Shown one piece after another: positions 27,333 to 35,891 of a DNA stretch of 64,000 nucleotides. The position numbers and the translations under genes are program-made. The notes below the pieces were generated by a model, which saw nothing but the letters and a program-made list of their open reading frames with translations, was not told the origin of the DNA and ran no database searches. Position 1 is the stretch's first letter. Each line of letters starts with the position of its first letter. Source of the stretch: Micromonospora sp. ALFpr18c (GTDB taxonomy: Bacteria > Actinomycetota > Actinomycetes > Mycobacteriales > Micromonosporaceae); assembly GCF_008868155.1 (NCBI RefSeq), contig NZ_WBKR01000003.1, forward strand, positions 1-64,000, given 5' to 3'.

Positions 27333-28400
27333 CTACGCCCCGGTCCCGAGCGCGCGGCTGAACCGCACGTCGCCCTCGAAGAGATGGCGGATGTCGCTGA
27401 CCCCGTGCCGGACCATCAGGGTCCGGTCGATGCCCATGCCGAAGGCGAATCCGGAGTAGACCTCCGGGTCGACGCCGCAGGCGCGCAGCACCCGAGGGTT
27501 GACCATCCCGCAGCCGCCCCACTCGACCCACTGCGGCCCGTCGCGGTGCTCCGGGAACCACACGTCGAACTCCGCCGACGGCTCGGTGAACGGGAAGTAG
27601 TGCGGCCGCCACCGGGTCTTCGCCTCCGGGCCGAACATCGCCCGCGCGAAGTGGTCCAGCGTGCCCCGCAGGTGCGCCATCGTGATGCCCTTGTCCACCA
27701 CGAGGCCCTCGGCCTGGTGGAACACCGGGCTGTGCGTGGCGTCGATCTCGTCGGTGCGGTAGACACGGCCGGGCACGATCACGTAGATCGGCGGCTTGCG
27801 GCTGAGCATGGTGCGGGTCTGCACCGTCGAGGTGTGCGTCCGCAGCACCAGGCCGGAACCCTCCGGTGCGATGTGGAACGTGTCCATCAGGCCGCGCGCC
27901 GGGTGGTCGGCGGGGATGTTCAACGCGTCGAAGTTGACCCACTCCAGGTCGACCTCGGGCCCCTCGGCCACCTCGTAGCCCATCCCGACGAACAGGTCGC
28001 TGATCGACTCCATCAGGGTGCTCAGCGGATGCCGGGCGCCCCGCGGACGCCGGGCGTACGGCAGGGTGACGTCCACCCGCTCCTCGACGAGCATGCGCTC
28101 GGCCTGCTCACGCTCCACCACCTCGGCGCGGTCGGCGTACGCGGTTTCGATCGCCCGGCGGGCCTCGTTGACCCGCTTACCGGCGTCGGACTTCGCGGCC
28201 GGCGGCAACGCGCCGATCTCCCGGCGCGCGAGGGAGACCGGTGACCGGTCCCCCAGGTGCACCGAGCGCAGCGCGGTCAGGGCGTCCGGGTCGGTCGCCG
28301 CGGTGAACGCCTTCGTGGCGTCCGCGACGGCCTCGTCCAGGGCGGCGGGGTCGAGCAGGGCGACCTGCTTCGGGTCGTACGGATCGTTACGGTAGCTCAT
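27333..28400 (-). CDS. pheS: phenylalanyl-tRNA synthetase alpha subunit
   Basis: The 355-residue catalytic subunit is a class II synthetase. Motif 2 region [10 protein letters not shown] is near residue 200, [17 protein letters not shown] near 240 and the motif 3 block [18 protein letters not shown] near 325. A coiled N-terminal region (about 1-95) is typical. ATG at 28400 is supported by family length; GAGGGAG lies rather far (13 nt) upstream. About 220 nt separate it from the rRNA methylase gene; I saw no T-box or Phe-rich leader peptide there. Confidence 0.97.
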   Translation of the reverse strand: MSYRNDPYDPKQVALLDPAALDEAVADATKAFTAATDPDALTALRSVHLGDRSPVSLARREIGALPPAAKSDAGKRVNEARRAIETAYADRAEVVEREQAERMLVEERVDVTLPYARRPRGARHPLSTLMESISDLFVGMGYEVAEGPEVDLEWVNFDALNIPADHPARGLMDTFHIAPEGSGLVLRTHTSTVQTRTMLSRKPPIYVIVPGRVYRTDEIDATHSPVFHQAEGLVVDKGITMAHLRGTLDHFARAMFGPEAKTRWRPHYFPFTEPSAEFDVWFPEHRDGPQWVEWGGCGMVNPRVLRACGVDPEVYSGFAFGMGIDRTLMVRHGVSDIRHLFEGDVRFSRALGTGA

Positions 28401-28523
28401 GGCGTACGGGCACTCCCTCACGGCGGCGCCAGCCCTCACCGAGGCGGCTAAGCGAGTCTACGGACGCGCGGCTGCGCCGCAGCCCGCCGGTAGGAGTTTC
28501 GCAGGGAGCAGGTCAGGCCCGCC

Positions 28524-28543
28524 GCCCGCCGACACCGGCGGGC
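28524..28543. terminator. 8-bp hairpin between rRNA methylase gene and pheS
   Basis: GCCCGCCG (28524-28531) pairs perfectly with 28536-28543 across ACAC. It lies 77 nt past the methylase stop on the minus strand and before pheS. It could be a weak terminator or attenuator; there is no U-tract. The rest of 28401-28619 shows nothing recognisable. Confidence 0.35.
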
Positions 28544-28619
28544 TGGCTAAACGAACGCCGTGGCGCGCTCATCGACGGACGCTCTCCCCTGCGGTCTGTC
28601 GCGCCGGGCGTGGACACCA

Positions 28620-29417
28620 TCAGCGCTGTGCTCTCGCTGAAGCGTACAGGCAGACCGCGGCGGCCGCAGCCAGGTTGAGGCTCTCCGCCCGCCCGTACAG
28701 CGGCACCCGCACCCGCGCGTCGGCGGCCGCGATCAGCTCCTCGGGCAGCCCGTGCGCCTCGGAGCCGAACAGCCAGGCGGTGGGCCCGGCGAGCCGGCCG
28801 TAGTCGGTCAGGTCGTCCAGGTCGCTGTCGCCGTACCCGGTGGTGGCGAAGATCGACAACCCGGCGGCGCGCAGCGCGTCGACCACCGCGACCGGGTCCG
28901 GCGCGCGGACCACGTCGACGTGGAAGAGGCTGCCGGCGGAGGCCCGCACACACTTGCCGTTGTACGGGTCGACGGCGTCACCGGCGAAGACCACCGCACC
29001 CGCCCCGGCGGCGTCGGCGGTCCGCAGCACCGTGCCGGCGTTGCCCGGATCACGGATCTCGGCGAGCACCGCCACCAACCGGGGCGCACCCGCGAGGGCC
29101 TGCTCCAACGGCACGTCGAGGTGCCGGCAGACGGCGATCAGCCCCTGCGGGGCGACAGTCTCGGCGAGCGCGGCGAGGCCGTCGTCGGTCACCTCGGAGA
29201 CCGGCACGTCGGCGTGGGCCGCCACGGCGGCCAGCTCCGGGTGCCGGTCCAGCGCGGTGGGCGTACCGAAAAGCTCGGTGACCACGCCGGGCCGCGCGAG
29301 GGCCTCGCGGACCGCCTGCGGTCCCTCGGCCAGGAACCGGCCGGTGGCGTCGCGGTCCCGGCGGCGCTGCAACCGCCGAGCGGCGACAACCCTGGGGGTA
29401 CGCGCAGTGAAAGCCAT
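28620..29417 (-). CDS. TrmH/SpoU-family RNA 2'-O-ribose methyltransferase
   Basis: The 265-residue SPOUT enzyme has an N-terminal substrate-binding domain (about 1-105). The three SpoU motifs follow: EIRDPGNAGTVLRTADAAGA near 145, FGSEAHGLPEEL near 215, and LNLAAAAAVCLYASAR at the end. It resembles TsnR-like 23S rRNA methyltransferases, which sit beside rplT in other actinobacteria. GGAGGAG stands 7-8 nt before the ATG at 29417. Confidence 0.9.
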   Translation of the reverse strand: MAFTARTPRVVAARRLQRRRDRDATGRFLAEGPQAVREALARPGVVTELFGTPTALDRHPELAAVAAHADVPVSEVTDDGLAALAETVAPQGLIAVCRHLDVPLEQALAGAPRLVAVLAEIRDPGNAGTVLRTADAAGAGAVVFAGDAVDPYNGKCVRASAGSLFHVDVVRAPDPVAVVDALRAAGLSIFATTGYGDSDLDDLTDYGRLAGPTAWLFGSEAHGLPEELIAAADARVRVPLYGRAESLNLAAAAAVCLYASARAQR

Positions 29418-29500
29418 GGTGTGCGCTCCTCCGGCACGATCGAGGCGCCCCCCGGACGGCGGTGCCGACACGGGAGACGCCTCGCTCTGGTGCGTGGGGA

Positions 29501-29893
29501 TCAGGCGGCCTGAGCCGCCGCGCCGCCGGTGCCCTCGGCCGCGACCGCGGCCCGGGCCAGCTCGACGATCGCCGCGAACGCGGCGGCGTCGTTGACAGCC
29601 AGGTCGGCCAGGATCTTGCGGTCGACCTCGATGCCGGCCAGACGCAGGCCCTGGATCAGGCGGTTGTAGGTCATCCCGTTCGCCCGGGCGCCCGCGTTGA
29701 TCCGCTGGATCCACAGCTGCCGGAAGTCGCCCTTGCGGTCGCGACGGTCCCGGTAGGCGTACTGCATCGAGTGCAGCACCTGCTCCTTGGCCTTGCGGTA
29801 CAGCCGGGAGCGCTGACCGCGGTAACCGCTCGCGGTCTCCAGCAGGGTACGACGCTTCTTCTGGGCGTTCACAGCCCGCTTGACGCGTGCCAT
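29501..29893 (-). CDS. rplT: 50S ribosomal protein L20
   Basis: The 130-residue basic protein starts [15 protein letters not shown] and contains [20 protein letters not shown] and [17 protein letters not shown], diagnostic of bacterial L20. It has a slightly longer Ala-rich C-terminus ([10 protein letters not shown]) than many orthologues. L20 nucleates early 23S assembly and can regulate the infC-rpmI-rplT transcript in some bacteria. It is 32 nt after rpmI. Confidence 0.98.
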   Translation of the reverse strand: MARVKRAVNAQKKRRTLLETASGYRGQRSRLYRKAKEQVLHSMQYAYRDRRDRKGDFRQLWIQRINAGARANGMTYNRLIQGLRLAGIEVDRKILADLAVNDAAAFAAIVELARAAVAAEGTGGAAAQAA

Positions 29894-29925
29894 CTCAACT
29901 CCTTAGTAGGTAAAGGTGGCGCGCG

Positions 29926-30120
29926 TCAGCGGCCGAGCAGCTTCTTGATGCGCTTGACGTCGGCCTTGGCCACCTCGACCGTGCCGGTCAACCGCCGGGT
30001 ACGGGTGGAGGACTTACCCTCCAGCAGGTGGCGCTTGCCGGCCTGCTCGGCCACGATCTTGCCGCGGCCGGTCACCTTGACCCGCTTGCCCATACCCGTG
30101 TGGCTCTTCATCTTCGGCAT
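29926..30120 (-). CDS. rpmI: 50S ribosomal protein L35
   Basis: The 64-residue basic protein (MPKMKSHTGMGKRVKVTGRG; C-terminus DVKRIKKLLGR) is L35. It lies 20 nt after infC and before rplT, the normal order. Length is normal. Confidence 0.98.
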   Translation of the reverse strand: MPKMKSHTGMGKRVKVTGRGKIVAEQAGKRHLLEGKSSTRTRRLTGTVEVAKADVKRIKKLLGR

Positions 30121-30140
30121 GTGGAACGTCTTCTCCCCTG

Positions 30141-30806
30141 TTACTCGCCGCTGGTGTCGGCGGCGGTGCCACCGTCAACGGCTGCTGCGGTCTCGCCGGC
30201 CGCCGCGGTCTCATCGGTAACCGGCGCGGACTCGTCCGCCCCCCGGTCCCGAGGTGCACCGCGGGACGCCGTAGCGGCGACCGCGGAGGCCTTGACGGCC
30301 CGATGCGGAGCGAGAACCATGATCATGTTTCGACCGTCCTGCTTCGGAGCGGCCTCGACGTATCCCAGGTCCGTGATCTCGGACTCGAGCCGACGCAGGA
30401 GCCGGTAACCCAGCTCCGGGCGGCTCTGCTCGCGACCGCGGAACATGATCGTCACCTTGACCTTGTCGCCCGCCTTGAGGAACCGCACCACGTGACCCTT
30501 CTTGGTCTCGTAGTCGTGCGGGTCGATCTTCGGCCGAAGCTTCATTTCCTTGATGACGGTCTGCTGCTGATTACGCCGCGCTTCGCGCGCCTTCAGTGCG
30601 CTCTCGTACTTGAACTTGCCGAAGTCCATGAGCTTGCACACCGGCGGGCGCGCCATCGGCGCAACCTCGACCAGGTCCAGATCGACGTCCGCGGCCAGCT
30701 GAAGGGCGCGCTCCAGTGGGACGATGCCCACCTGCTCACCCTCGGGGCCGACCAGTCGGACCTCACGTGCCCGGATCTGATCGTTCACGCGTGGTTCGAC
30801 GCTGAT
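30141..30806 (-). CDS. infC: translation initiation factor IF-3 with probable ATC start
   Basis: The 221-residue protein has the IF3 N-domain ([16 protein letters not shown]) and C-domain ([38 protein letters not shown]). An Ala/Thr/Glu-rich tail of ~40 residues follows, common in actinomycetes. The usual GTG at 30788 would be 22 nt from the only good ribosome-binding site. GAGGAGG is instead directly followed, after CCCC, by ATC at 30806, giving the added N-terminus SVEPRVNDQ that IF3 orthologues share. A rare AUU/AUC start is the known basis of infC autoregulation. Confidence 0.9.
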   Translation of the reverse strand: MSVEPRVNDQIRAREVRLVGPEGEQVGIVPLERALQLAADVDLDLVEVAPMARPPVCKLMDFGKFKYESALKAREARRNQQQTVIKEMKLRPKIDPHDYETKKGHVVRFLKAGDKVKVTIMFRGREQSRPELGYRLLRRLESEITDLGYVEAAPKQDGRNMIMVLAPHRAVKASAVAATASRGAPRDRGADESAPVTDETAAAGETAAAVDGGTAADTSGE

Positions 30807-30882
30807 GGGGCCTCCTCGAGTCGTTTCTGCTCAGTTGCCGACCCCTGCGGCTCCCGGATGGGAACCAACCCGGAAAGCAGAA

Positions 30883-30904
30883 GGCCCCGGCGCATGCCAG
30901 GGCC
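30883..30904 (-). promoter_or_regulatory. terminator-like hairpin in the infC leader
   Basis: On the minus strand GGCCCTGGC-atgc-GCCGGGGCC makes a 9-bp stem (one G-U pair) followed by the T-rich TTCTGCTTTCC. It lies about 77 nt before the infC start. A premature terminator here would be an attenuator for infC-rpmI-rplT; such leader control by L20 or IF3 is known in other bacteria. Here it is inferred from structure only. Confidence 0.45.
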
Positions 30905-31133
30905 CGCTCGACCGGTCGGCACGATCACAGGATCGCGCATCCGGCACCGGGACGCACCCGGAACCGGGGACCGGACCCGGCCACCGTGGCGGCGACTCGG
31001 GTGGGAGCAGGCGCTCCGCTTTCGTGGCTGTCTGCTCGCACGCGGAGACAGCCTGGTCGACTCGATAACACTACACCCCGGCCCCGGTCACCCCCAAACC
31101 GGACACGACCCAGGGTCGCGAGGTCCCAGCGCC

Positions 31134-31232
31134 CACGCCGCGGGTGCGGCGCTGGTGCGGGTGCGGGCGCGGGTGCGGGTGCGGCGCGGGTGCGGGCGCG
31201 GCGCGGGCGCGGGCGCGGCGCGGGCGCGGGCG
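31134..31232. repeat. GC-only low-complexity tract (GTGCGG/GCGCGG units)
   Basis: Imperfect tandem units of GTGCGG and GCGCGG make an almost pure G+C tract of about 100 nt in the 590-nt gap between infC and the PH-like gene. No coding signal is credible in it. It directly abuts the family 2 palindrome. Confidence 0.8.
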
Positions 31233-31314
31233 CCAAGATCCGCGCACTTTGCAGGAAACTCGTGCCTCCGGTCGCGGTGAGGCAGCAGTTTCCTGGAAGT
31301 TGTGCTGATCTTGG
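31233..31314. repeat. intergenic palindrome, family 2
   Basis: An 82-bp element has inverted termini CCAAGATC (31233-31240) / GATCTTGG (31307-31314) and a second nested inverted pair CAGGAAACT (31252-31260) / AGTTTCCTG (31287-31295). It shares the CAAGATC/GATCTTG ends of family 1 but has a different interior. It is noncoding and lies between infC and the PH-like gene. Confidence 0.75.
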
Positions 31315-31396
31315 ACGGCGGCGCGATCTTGGCCGGCGGCGCGGGTCAGCGACCGGCCAGCGGACGGCAGCACCGGCGAGCGGCCGGCGGCGCGGG

Positions 31397-31870
31397 TCAG
31401 CGGCCGGCGGCGCGTTCGGCGAGGCGGGCCAGGTGGGCTTCGTGCAGTCGGCGCAGCGCGCGGACCCCGTCGACAGCCAACTCCTTGTCGGCGGCCTGCA
31501 GGGCGACCATCGGCAGCAGGTCGTCGTCGTGCAGCTCCAGGCTGGCCCACGGCGCGCCCCGGTCGAAGCGGACCCCCCGGACGACCTCCCAGGGCAGCTC
31601 GTACGAGCTGATGACGTTCCGTACGCGGATGCCACGTGCGTCCGCCTCCACCCGTGGCCGGGTGAACAGCAGGAAGCCCAGCGCGCCGAAGATGCCCAGG
31701 CCGATCATGGCGATCTGGTCGCCGCGCTGGAAGCTGCCGTAGCCATCGCCGGTCGGCCCACTCAGCGAGGTGGCGACCAGGCCGAACACGACCACCAGTG
31801 CGACCGCGGCCGACCAGCAGACCACCCGGATCCGGCGGGGCTTCAGGCGGACCAGCTCGGTTTCACTCAC
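31397..31870 (-). CDS. small membrane protein with bacterial PH-like domain
   Basis: The 157-residue protein has two hydrophobic segments: VVCWSAAVALVVVFGLVATS at about 15-34 and MIGLGIFGALGFLLF at about 52-66. A beta-rich C-terminal region follows (ADARGIRVRNVISSYELPW; WASLELHDDDLLPMVALQ), consistent with the actinobacterial PH-domain membrane proteins often found beside his genes. GTG at 31870 is preferred since the region upstream is not conserved-looking and abuts repeat copy B; the start is uncertain by up to 19 codons. Confidence 0.75.
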   Translation of the reverse strand: MSETELVRLKPRRIRVVCWSAAVALVVVFGLVATSLSGPTGDGYGSFQRGDQIAMIGLGIFGALGFLLFTRPRVEADARGIRVRNVISSYELPWEVVRGVRFDRGAPWASLELHDDDLLPMVALQAADKELAVDGVRALRRLHEAHLARLAERAAGR

Positions 31871-31946
31871 CCCACCAGTCTGCCATCCGCACCCGTCCAC
31901 CGACCGCACCACCCGCCGAGCCGTCACTCAGCCCAGCGCCGGACCC

Positions 31947-32027
31947 GCAAGATCGTGCTCGATCCTGGTTCGAGTGGCCTCGGTGGCGCGGGGAGGCCAC
32001 TACTTCCATGTTCGAGCGCGATCTTGC
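31947..32027. repeat. dispersed intergenic palindrome, family 1, copy B (inverted relative to A)
   Basis: An 81-bp element starts GCAAGATCGTGCTC and ends GAGCGCGATCTTGC. Its reverse complement aligns along its whole length with 11250-11329, including the CATGGAAGTAGTGGCCTC-like interior and GGATCGAGCACGATCTTGC. It fills most of the gap between the hisG stop and the PH-like gene. Confidence 0.85.
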
Positions 32028-32061
32028 GGGTGCCGGCACCGAGTCGATCAAGCAGGGGCGG

Positions 32062-32907
32062 TCAGAGCCGGCAGGCGTGGATGTTGGTGACCAGGATGGC
32101 GCGGGCGCCCAACTCGTACAGCTCGTCCATGATCCGGTGCACGTCGTCGCGGAGCACCATCGCCTGCACCGCCACCCAGCCCTCGCGGTGCAGCGGCGAC
32201 ACGGTGGGCGACTCGATGCCCGGGGTGAGCCCGCTGGCCCGGTCCAGGAGGCCGGCCGGCACGTCGTAGGCGAGCATCACGTAGCGGCGGGCCACCAGCA
32301 CCCCGTGCAGGCGACGCAGCAACTGCTCGGCCTGCTGGTGCGCCGGGGCGCCGGCGCGGCGGACCAGCACCGCCGAGGAGCGCAGCAGCGGCTCTCCGAA
32401 GACCACCAGGCCGGCCTGGCGCAGGGTGGCGCCGGTCTCCACCACGTCGGCGACCACGTCGGCGACGCCCAGGCGGACGGCGTTCTCCACCGCGCCGTCG
32501 AGGCGGATCACGTCGGCCTTGACGCCCAGGTCGCCGAGGTGCCGCTCGACCAGGCCGGGGTACGCGGTGGCGATCCGGTGCCCGCCCAGGTCCTGCACGG
32601 AGGCGATGTCGTCGGGGCGGGCGGCGAAGCGGAAGGTGGCCCGGCCGAAGGCGAGGTCGACGACCTCCTCGGCGGGTGCGGCCGAGTCGATCAGCAGGTC
32701 CCGGCCGGTGATGCCGAGGTCGAGGTCACCGGAGCCGACGTAGGTGGCGATGTCCTTGGGGCGCAGGTAGAAGAATTCGACGTCGTTGCCCTCGTCGCGG
32801 CAGACGAGGTCCTTGGGGTCGGTGCGCTGGCGGTAGCCCGCCTCGCGCAGCATCTGGGCGGCCGGCTCGGCCAGGGTGCCCTTGTTGGGGATGGCGACAC
32901 GCAGCAT
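32062..32907 (-). CDS. hisG: ATP phosphoribosyltransferase, long form
   Basis: The 281-residue enzyme starts histidine biosynthesis from ATP and PRPP. MLRVAIPNKGTLAEPA, GSGDLDLGITGRDLL (about 65) and the PRPP-binding EAVEN-type segment are present. The C-terminal ~75-residue ACT-like regulatory domain (ending ILVTNIHACRL) identifies the histidine-inhibited long form, so hisZ is not needed. AAGGAG lies before the ATG at 32907. It follows hisE by 45 nt. Confidence 0.96.
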   Translation of the reverse strand: MLRVAIPNKGTLAEPAAQMLREAGYRQRTDPKDLVCRDEGNDVEFFYLRPKDIATYVGSGDLDLGITGRDLLIDSAAPAEEVVDLAFGRATFRFAARPDDIASVQDLGGHRIATAYPGLVERHLGDLGVKADVIRLDGAVENAVRLGVADVVADVVETGATLRQAGLVVFGEPLLRSSAVLVRRAGAPAHQQAEQLLRRLHGVLVARRYVMLAYDVPAGLLDRASGLTPGIESPTVSPLHREGWVAVQAMVLRDDVHRIMDELYELGARAILVTNIHACRL

Positions 32908-32952
32908 GACGGAGTGCTCCTTCGATCGGGTCTGATCAACGACGGGGCGCAC

Positions 32953-33216
32953 TCACAGATGTCGGTAGACGTCCTTCAGCTCGAGACCGCTGGCGAGCAT
33001 CAGCACCTGGACCTGGTAGAGCAGCTGGGAGATCTCCTCGGCGGTCCGCTCCGGGCCCTCGTGCTCGGCGGCCATCCACGACTCGGCCGCCTCCTCGACG
33101 ACCTTCTTGCCGATGAAGTGCACGCCCTTGTCCAGTGCGGCGACGGTGCCCGAGCCCGGGGTGCCGGCGGCGGCCTTGGCCTGCAGCTCGGCGAACAACT
33201 CCTCGAACGTCTTCAC
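32953..33216 (-). CDS. hisE: phosphoribosyl-ATP pyrophosphatase
   Basis: The 87-residue MazG-like enzyme has [12 protein letters not shown] (about 33-44; metal-binding Glu residues) and [18 protein letters not shown]. It catalyses the second step of histidine biosynthesis, on the product of HisG encoded next. The start is GTG at 33216, with only a weak ribosome-binding site. HisI is not fused to it. Confidence 0.95.
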   Translation of the reverse strand: MKTFEELFAELQAKAAAGTPGSGTVAALDKGVHFIGKKVVEEAAESWMAAEHEGPERTAEEISQLLYQVQVLMLASGLELKDVYRHL

Positions 33217-33350
33217 GGGGAGCGATTCTTCCAGCCGCCGGGCCGGCACCCGGAGTCCGGGTCCACGCGAACCCAGCAAGCGGACAATTCCCTATCGACA
33301 TGGTGGGACAAGCTCCAAGCGGACCGGTCGATGCCTCTACGCTGTCCGCC

Positions 33351-34214
33351 ATGGCCAGCAGCTCACGTCTCCTCGCGCTCACCCTCGCCGGTGCGGTCGT
33401 CGCCGCCACCGCCGGGTGCGCGCCACAGGACGAGACACCGACCCCCACCGTCACCGCGTCGCCGTCCTGCACCAGGGACAGCCTGCCCACCCGTACGCCG
33501 GGCAAGCTCACCATCGCCACCGACCAGCCCGCCTACGAGCCGTGGTTCCGGCAGGACAAACCGGACAACGGCGAAGGCTTCGAGGCCGCCGTCGCGTACG
33601 CGGTGGCCGAGAAGCTCGGCTACGCCCGTGCCGACGTGACCTGGACCCGGGTCAAGTTCGACTCCGCGATCGCACCCGGGCCGAAGAGCTTCGACTTCGA
33701 CATCAACCAGTTCTCCATCACCGAGGAGCGCAAGCAGGCGGTGGACTTCTCCGCGCCGTACTACCTGGTGCGGCAGACCGTCATCGCGTTGAAGTCGTCG
33801 AAGATCGCCGGTAAGACGTCGTTGGCCGACCTGCGGGACGCCCGGCTCGGCGCCCAGGTGGGCACCACCAGCTATCAGGCGATCACCGACGTGATCAAGC
33901 CGGCCGCGAAGCCGCAGGTCTACAACAGCAACGACGACGCCAAGAAGGCGTTGCAGAACGGGCAGCTCGACGGTCTGGTGGTGGACCTGCCGACGGCGTT
34001 CTACATCACCGGCGCGGAGATCACCGATGCGACGATCGTCGGGCAGGTGCCGCAGGTCGGTGTGCCCGAGGCTTTTGGGCTGCTACTGGACAAGAACTCC
34101 CCGCTGACCCGCTGCGTGAGCACCGCCGTCGGTCAGCTCAGCGAGGCCGGCACGCTGACCGAGCTGGAGCAGAAGTGGCTCGCGCAGGTGGCGGGGGCGG
34201 CCGAGCTGCGGTGA
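33351..34214 (+). CDS. ABC transporter substrate-binding lipoprotein (polar amino acid/glutamate type)
   Basis: The 287-residue protein has a lipoprotein signal peptide (LLALTLAGAVVAATAGC, lipid Cys near residue 23). It also has the family 3 solute-binding fold: GKLTIATDQPAYEPWF near 50, GFEAAVAYAVAEKLGY near 75, NQFSITEERKQAVDFSAPYY near 117-136. The stop overlaps the permease GTG (GTGA). It is expected to deliver a polar amino acid such as glutamate or glutamine to the membrane complex. A TACGCT -10-like motif 7 nt before the ATG hints at a leaderless transcript. Confidence 0.92.
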   Translation: MASSSRLLALTLAGAVVAATAGCAPQDETPTPTVTASPSCTRDSLPTRTPGKLTIATDQPAYEPWFRQDKPDNGEGFEAAVAYAVAEKLGYARADVTWTRVKFDSAIAPGPKSFDFDINQFSITEERKQAVDFSAPYYLVRQTVIALKSSKIAGKTSLADLRDARLGAQVGTTSYQAITDVIKPAAKPQVYNSNDDAKKALQNGQLDGLVVDLPTAFYITGAEITDATIVGQVPQVGVPEAFGLLLDKNSPLTRCVSTAVGQLSEAGTLTELEQKWLAQVAGAAELR

Positions 34215-35056
34215 CCCTGCTCGAGCACACCCCGTCGCCGGCGCAGCTGCGGCGCTCGGCGTACCGGCGGCGGCAGACCGTGTACAGCGTGCTGGTGGCG
34301 GCGTCCTCCACGGCGGCGCTCGGCACGCTGCTGGTCGTCGCGGTGACCGGCGCGCCGGGCTGGGATCGGGTCCGGCGGTCCTTCCTGGACCCGGAGATCG
34401 CCGTCGACGCGCTGCCGGCGGTGCTGAGCGGGCTCTGGCTCAACGTCCGGCTGCTGGTGTGCTGCGCGGCCGGCGCGCTGCTGCTCGGGTTGGTGATCGC
34501 CGTGCTGCGGACGCTACGCGGCCCGATCTTCTTCCCGGTGCGGGCGCTGGCCGCCAGCTACACGTACACCTTCCGCGGCCTGCCGTTGATCATCGTGCTC
34601 TACCTGCTCACCCTCGGCGTGCCGGGGCTGCGGCTACAGGGCACGCCGCCGGTGCTGGTGCTCGGCGGGCTCGCGCTGGTGCTCACCTACGGCGGCTATC
34701 TCGCCGAGGTGTTCCGGGCCGGCATCGAGTCGGTGCACCCCAGCCAGCTCGCCGCGGCCCGGTCGCTGGGTCTCACGTACCGGCAGACGATGCGGCACGT
34801 GGTCCTGCCGCAGGCCGTCCGCCGGGTGGCGCCACCGTTGCTCAACGACGTGGTGGCCCTGCAGAAGGATGTCGGCCTGGTCTCGCTGGCCGGGCCGATC
34901 GACGCGGTCCGCGCCGCCCAGATCGCCACCGCCCAGTCGTTCAACTACACGCCGTACGTGGTGGCGGGGGTGCTCTTCGTGCTGCTCGCGATCCCGCTGA
35001 TCGCGGTCACCGACTGGGTGACGTTGCGCGCGGCCCGTCGCCAGTCGGGAGGCTGA
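34211..35056 (+). CDS. amino acid ABC transporter permease
   Basis: The 281-residue membrane protein has several hydrophobic segments. The EAA-type loop appears as FRAGIESVHPSQLAAARSLGL (in two parts, residues ~180-200), with the HisM/GluC-type TFRGLPLIIVLYLL segment near 118. A single permease gene implies a homodimer. GTG at 34211 overlaps the binding-protein stop by 4 bp. The ATPase gene begins 2 nt after its stop. Confidence 0.93.
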   Translation: MTLLEHTPSPAQLRRSAYRRRQTVYSVLVAASSTAALGTLLVVAVTGAPGWDRVRRSFLDPEIAVDALPAVLSGLWLNVRLLVCCAAGALLLGLVIAVLRTLRGPIFFPVRALAASYTYTFRGLPLIIVLYLLTLGVPGLRLQGTPPVLVLGGLALVLTYGGYLAEVFRAGIESVHPSQLAAARSLGLTYRQTMRHVVLPQAVRRVAPPLLNDVVALQKDVGLVSLAGPIDAVRAAQIATAQSFNYTPYVVAGVLFVLLAIPLIAVTDWVTLRAARRQSGG

Positions 35057-35058
35057 GC

Positions 35059-35802
35059 ATGGCTCTGCTGCGGTGCCGGGGGCTGCGCAAGGAGTTCGCC
35101 GGAAACATCGTGCTCGACCGGCTCGACCTGACGGTCGCCGAGCACCAGGTGGTGGCGTTGATCGGTGCGTCGGGGTCGGGCAAGTCCACCCTGCTGCGCT
35201 GCGTGAACCTCCTGGAGGAGCTCGACGACGGCACCATCGAGCTGGACGGGGAGGACATCTCCGATCCCCGGGTGGACCCCGACCGGGTACGCCGACGGAT
35301 CGGCATGGTGTTCCAGGCGTACAACCTGTTTCCGCACCTGAGCGTGCTGGAGAACATCACCCTCGCGCCGCGACGGGTGCACCGGCGGGCCCGCGCGGAG
35401 GCCGAGGCGCAGGCCCGGGAGCTGCTCGACCGGGTGGGGCTGGGCGCGAAGGCGGACGCCTACCCGGATCGGCTCTCCGGCGGGCAGCAGCAGCGGGTGG
35501 CGATCGTGCGGGCGCTGGCCAACTCGCCCCGGCTGATGCTGCTCGACGAGGTGACCTCCGCCCTGGACCCGGAACTCGTCGGTGAGGTGCTGGCGATGAT
35601 CCGGGACCTGAAGGCCGACGGGATGACCATGGTGCTGGCCACCCACGAGATGGGCTTCGCCCGGGACGTCGCCGACGAGGTCTGTTTCCTCGACGCGGGA
35701 CGGGTCGTCGAGAGCGGCCCACCCGAGCAGGTCCTCGGCGAGCCGACGCAGCCCCGTACCCGGCAGTTCCTGCGCCGGATCATCGAGGCCGGCCGTCTCT
35801 GA
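35059..35802 (+). CDS. amino acid ABC transporter ATP-binding protein
   Basis: The 247-residue ATPase has Walker A GASGSGKST (about 36-44), the Q-loop in GMVFQAYNLFPH, signature LSGGQQQR (about 140), Walker B LMLLDEVTSALD (about 160) and the H-loop in LATHEM. It is of the GlnQ/GluA polar amino-acid class. It is the last gene of the three-gene transporter operon. Its stop codon lies inside a 12-bp terminator hairpin. Confidence 0.95.
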   Translation: MALLRCRGLRKEFAGNIVLDRLDLTVAEHQVVALIGASGSGKSTLLRCVNLLEELDDGTIELDGEDISDPRVDPDRVRRRIGMVFQAYNLFPHLSVLENITLAPRRVHRRARAEAEAQARELLDRVGLGAKADAYPDRLSGGQQQRVAIVRALANSPRLMLLDEVTSALDPELVGEVLAMIRDLKADGMTMVLATHEMGFARDVADEVCFLDAGRVVESGPPEQVLGEPTQPRTRQFLRRIIEAGRL

Positions 35803-35824
35803 AGGCCCGCCCTCAGAGACGGCC
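35791..35824. terminator. hairpin spanning the ATPase stop codon
   Basis: GGCCGTCTCTGA (35791-35802, ending in the TGA stop) pairs perfectly with 35813-35824 over a 10-nt loop. It lies between two convergent operons and probably ends the transporter transcript. The following 35825-35891 contains imperfect repeats of GGCCGAGACAACC-GAGACG. Confidence 0.65.
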
Positions 35825-35891
35825 GAGACAACCCAGACGCCCAGCGGCAGAGCCGGCCGAGACAACCGAGACGGCCCAGACGGCCGAGGCG

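Noticed and set aside
28401-28619. T-box or Phe-rich leader peptide before pheS
   Set aside because: No T-box sequence (TGGNACCGCG-like) and no run of Phe codons was found; only a small 8-bp hairpin is present.
31134-31232. Tandem repeat as a CRISPR-like or replication-origin array
   Set aside because: Units are 6-nt, imperfect and almost only G/C, with no spacers and no DnaA-box-like sequences.
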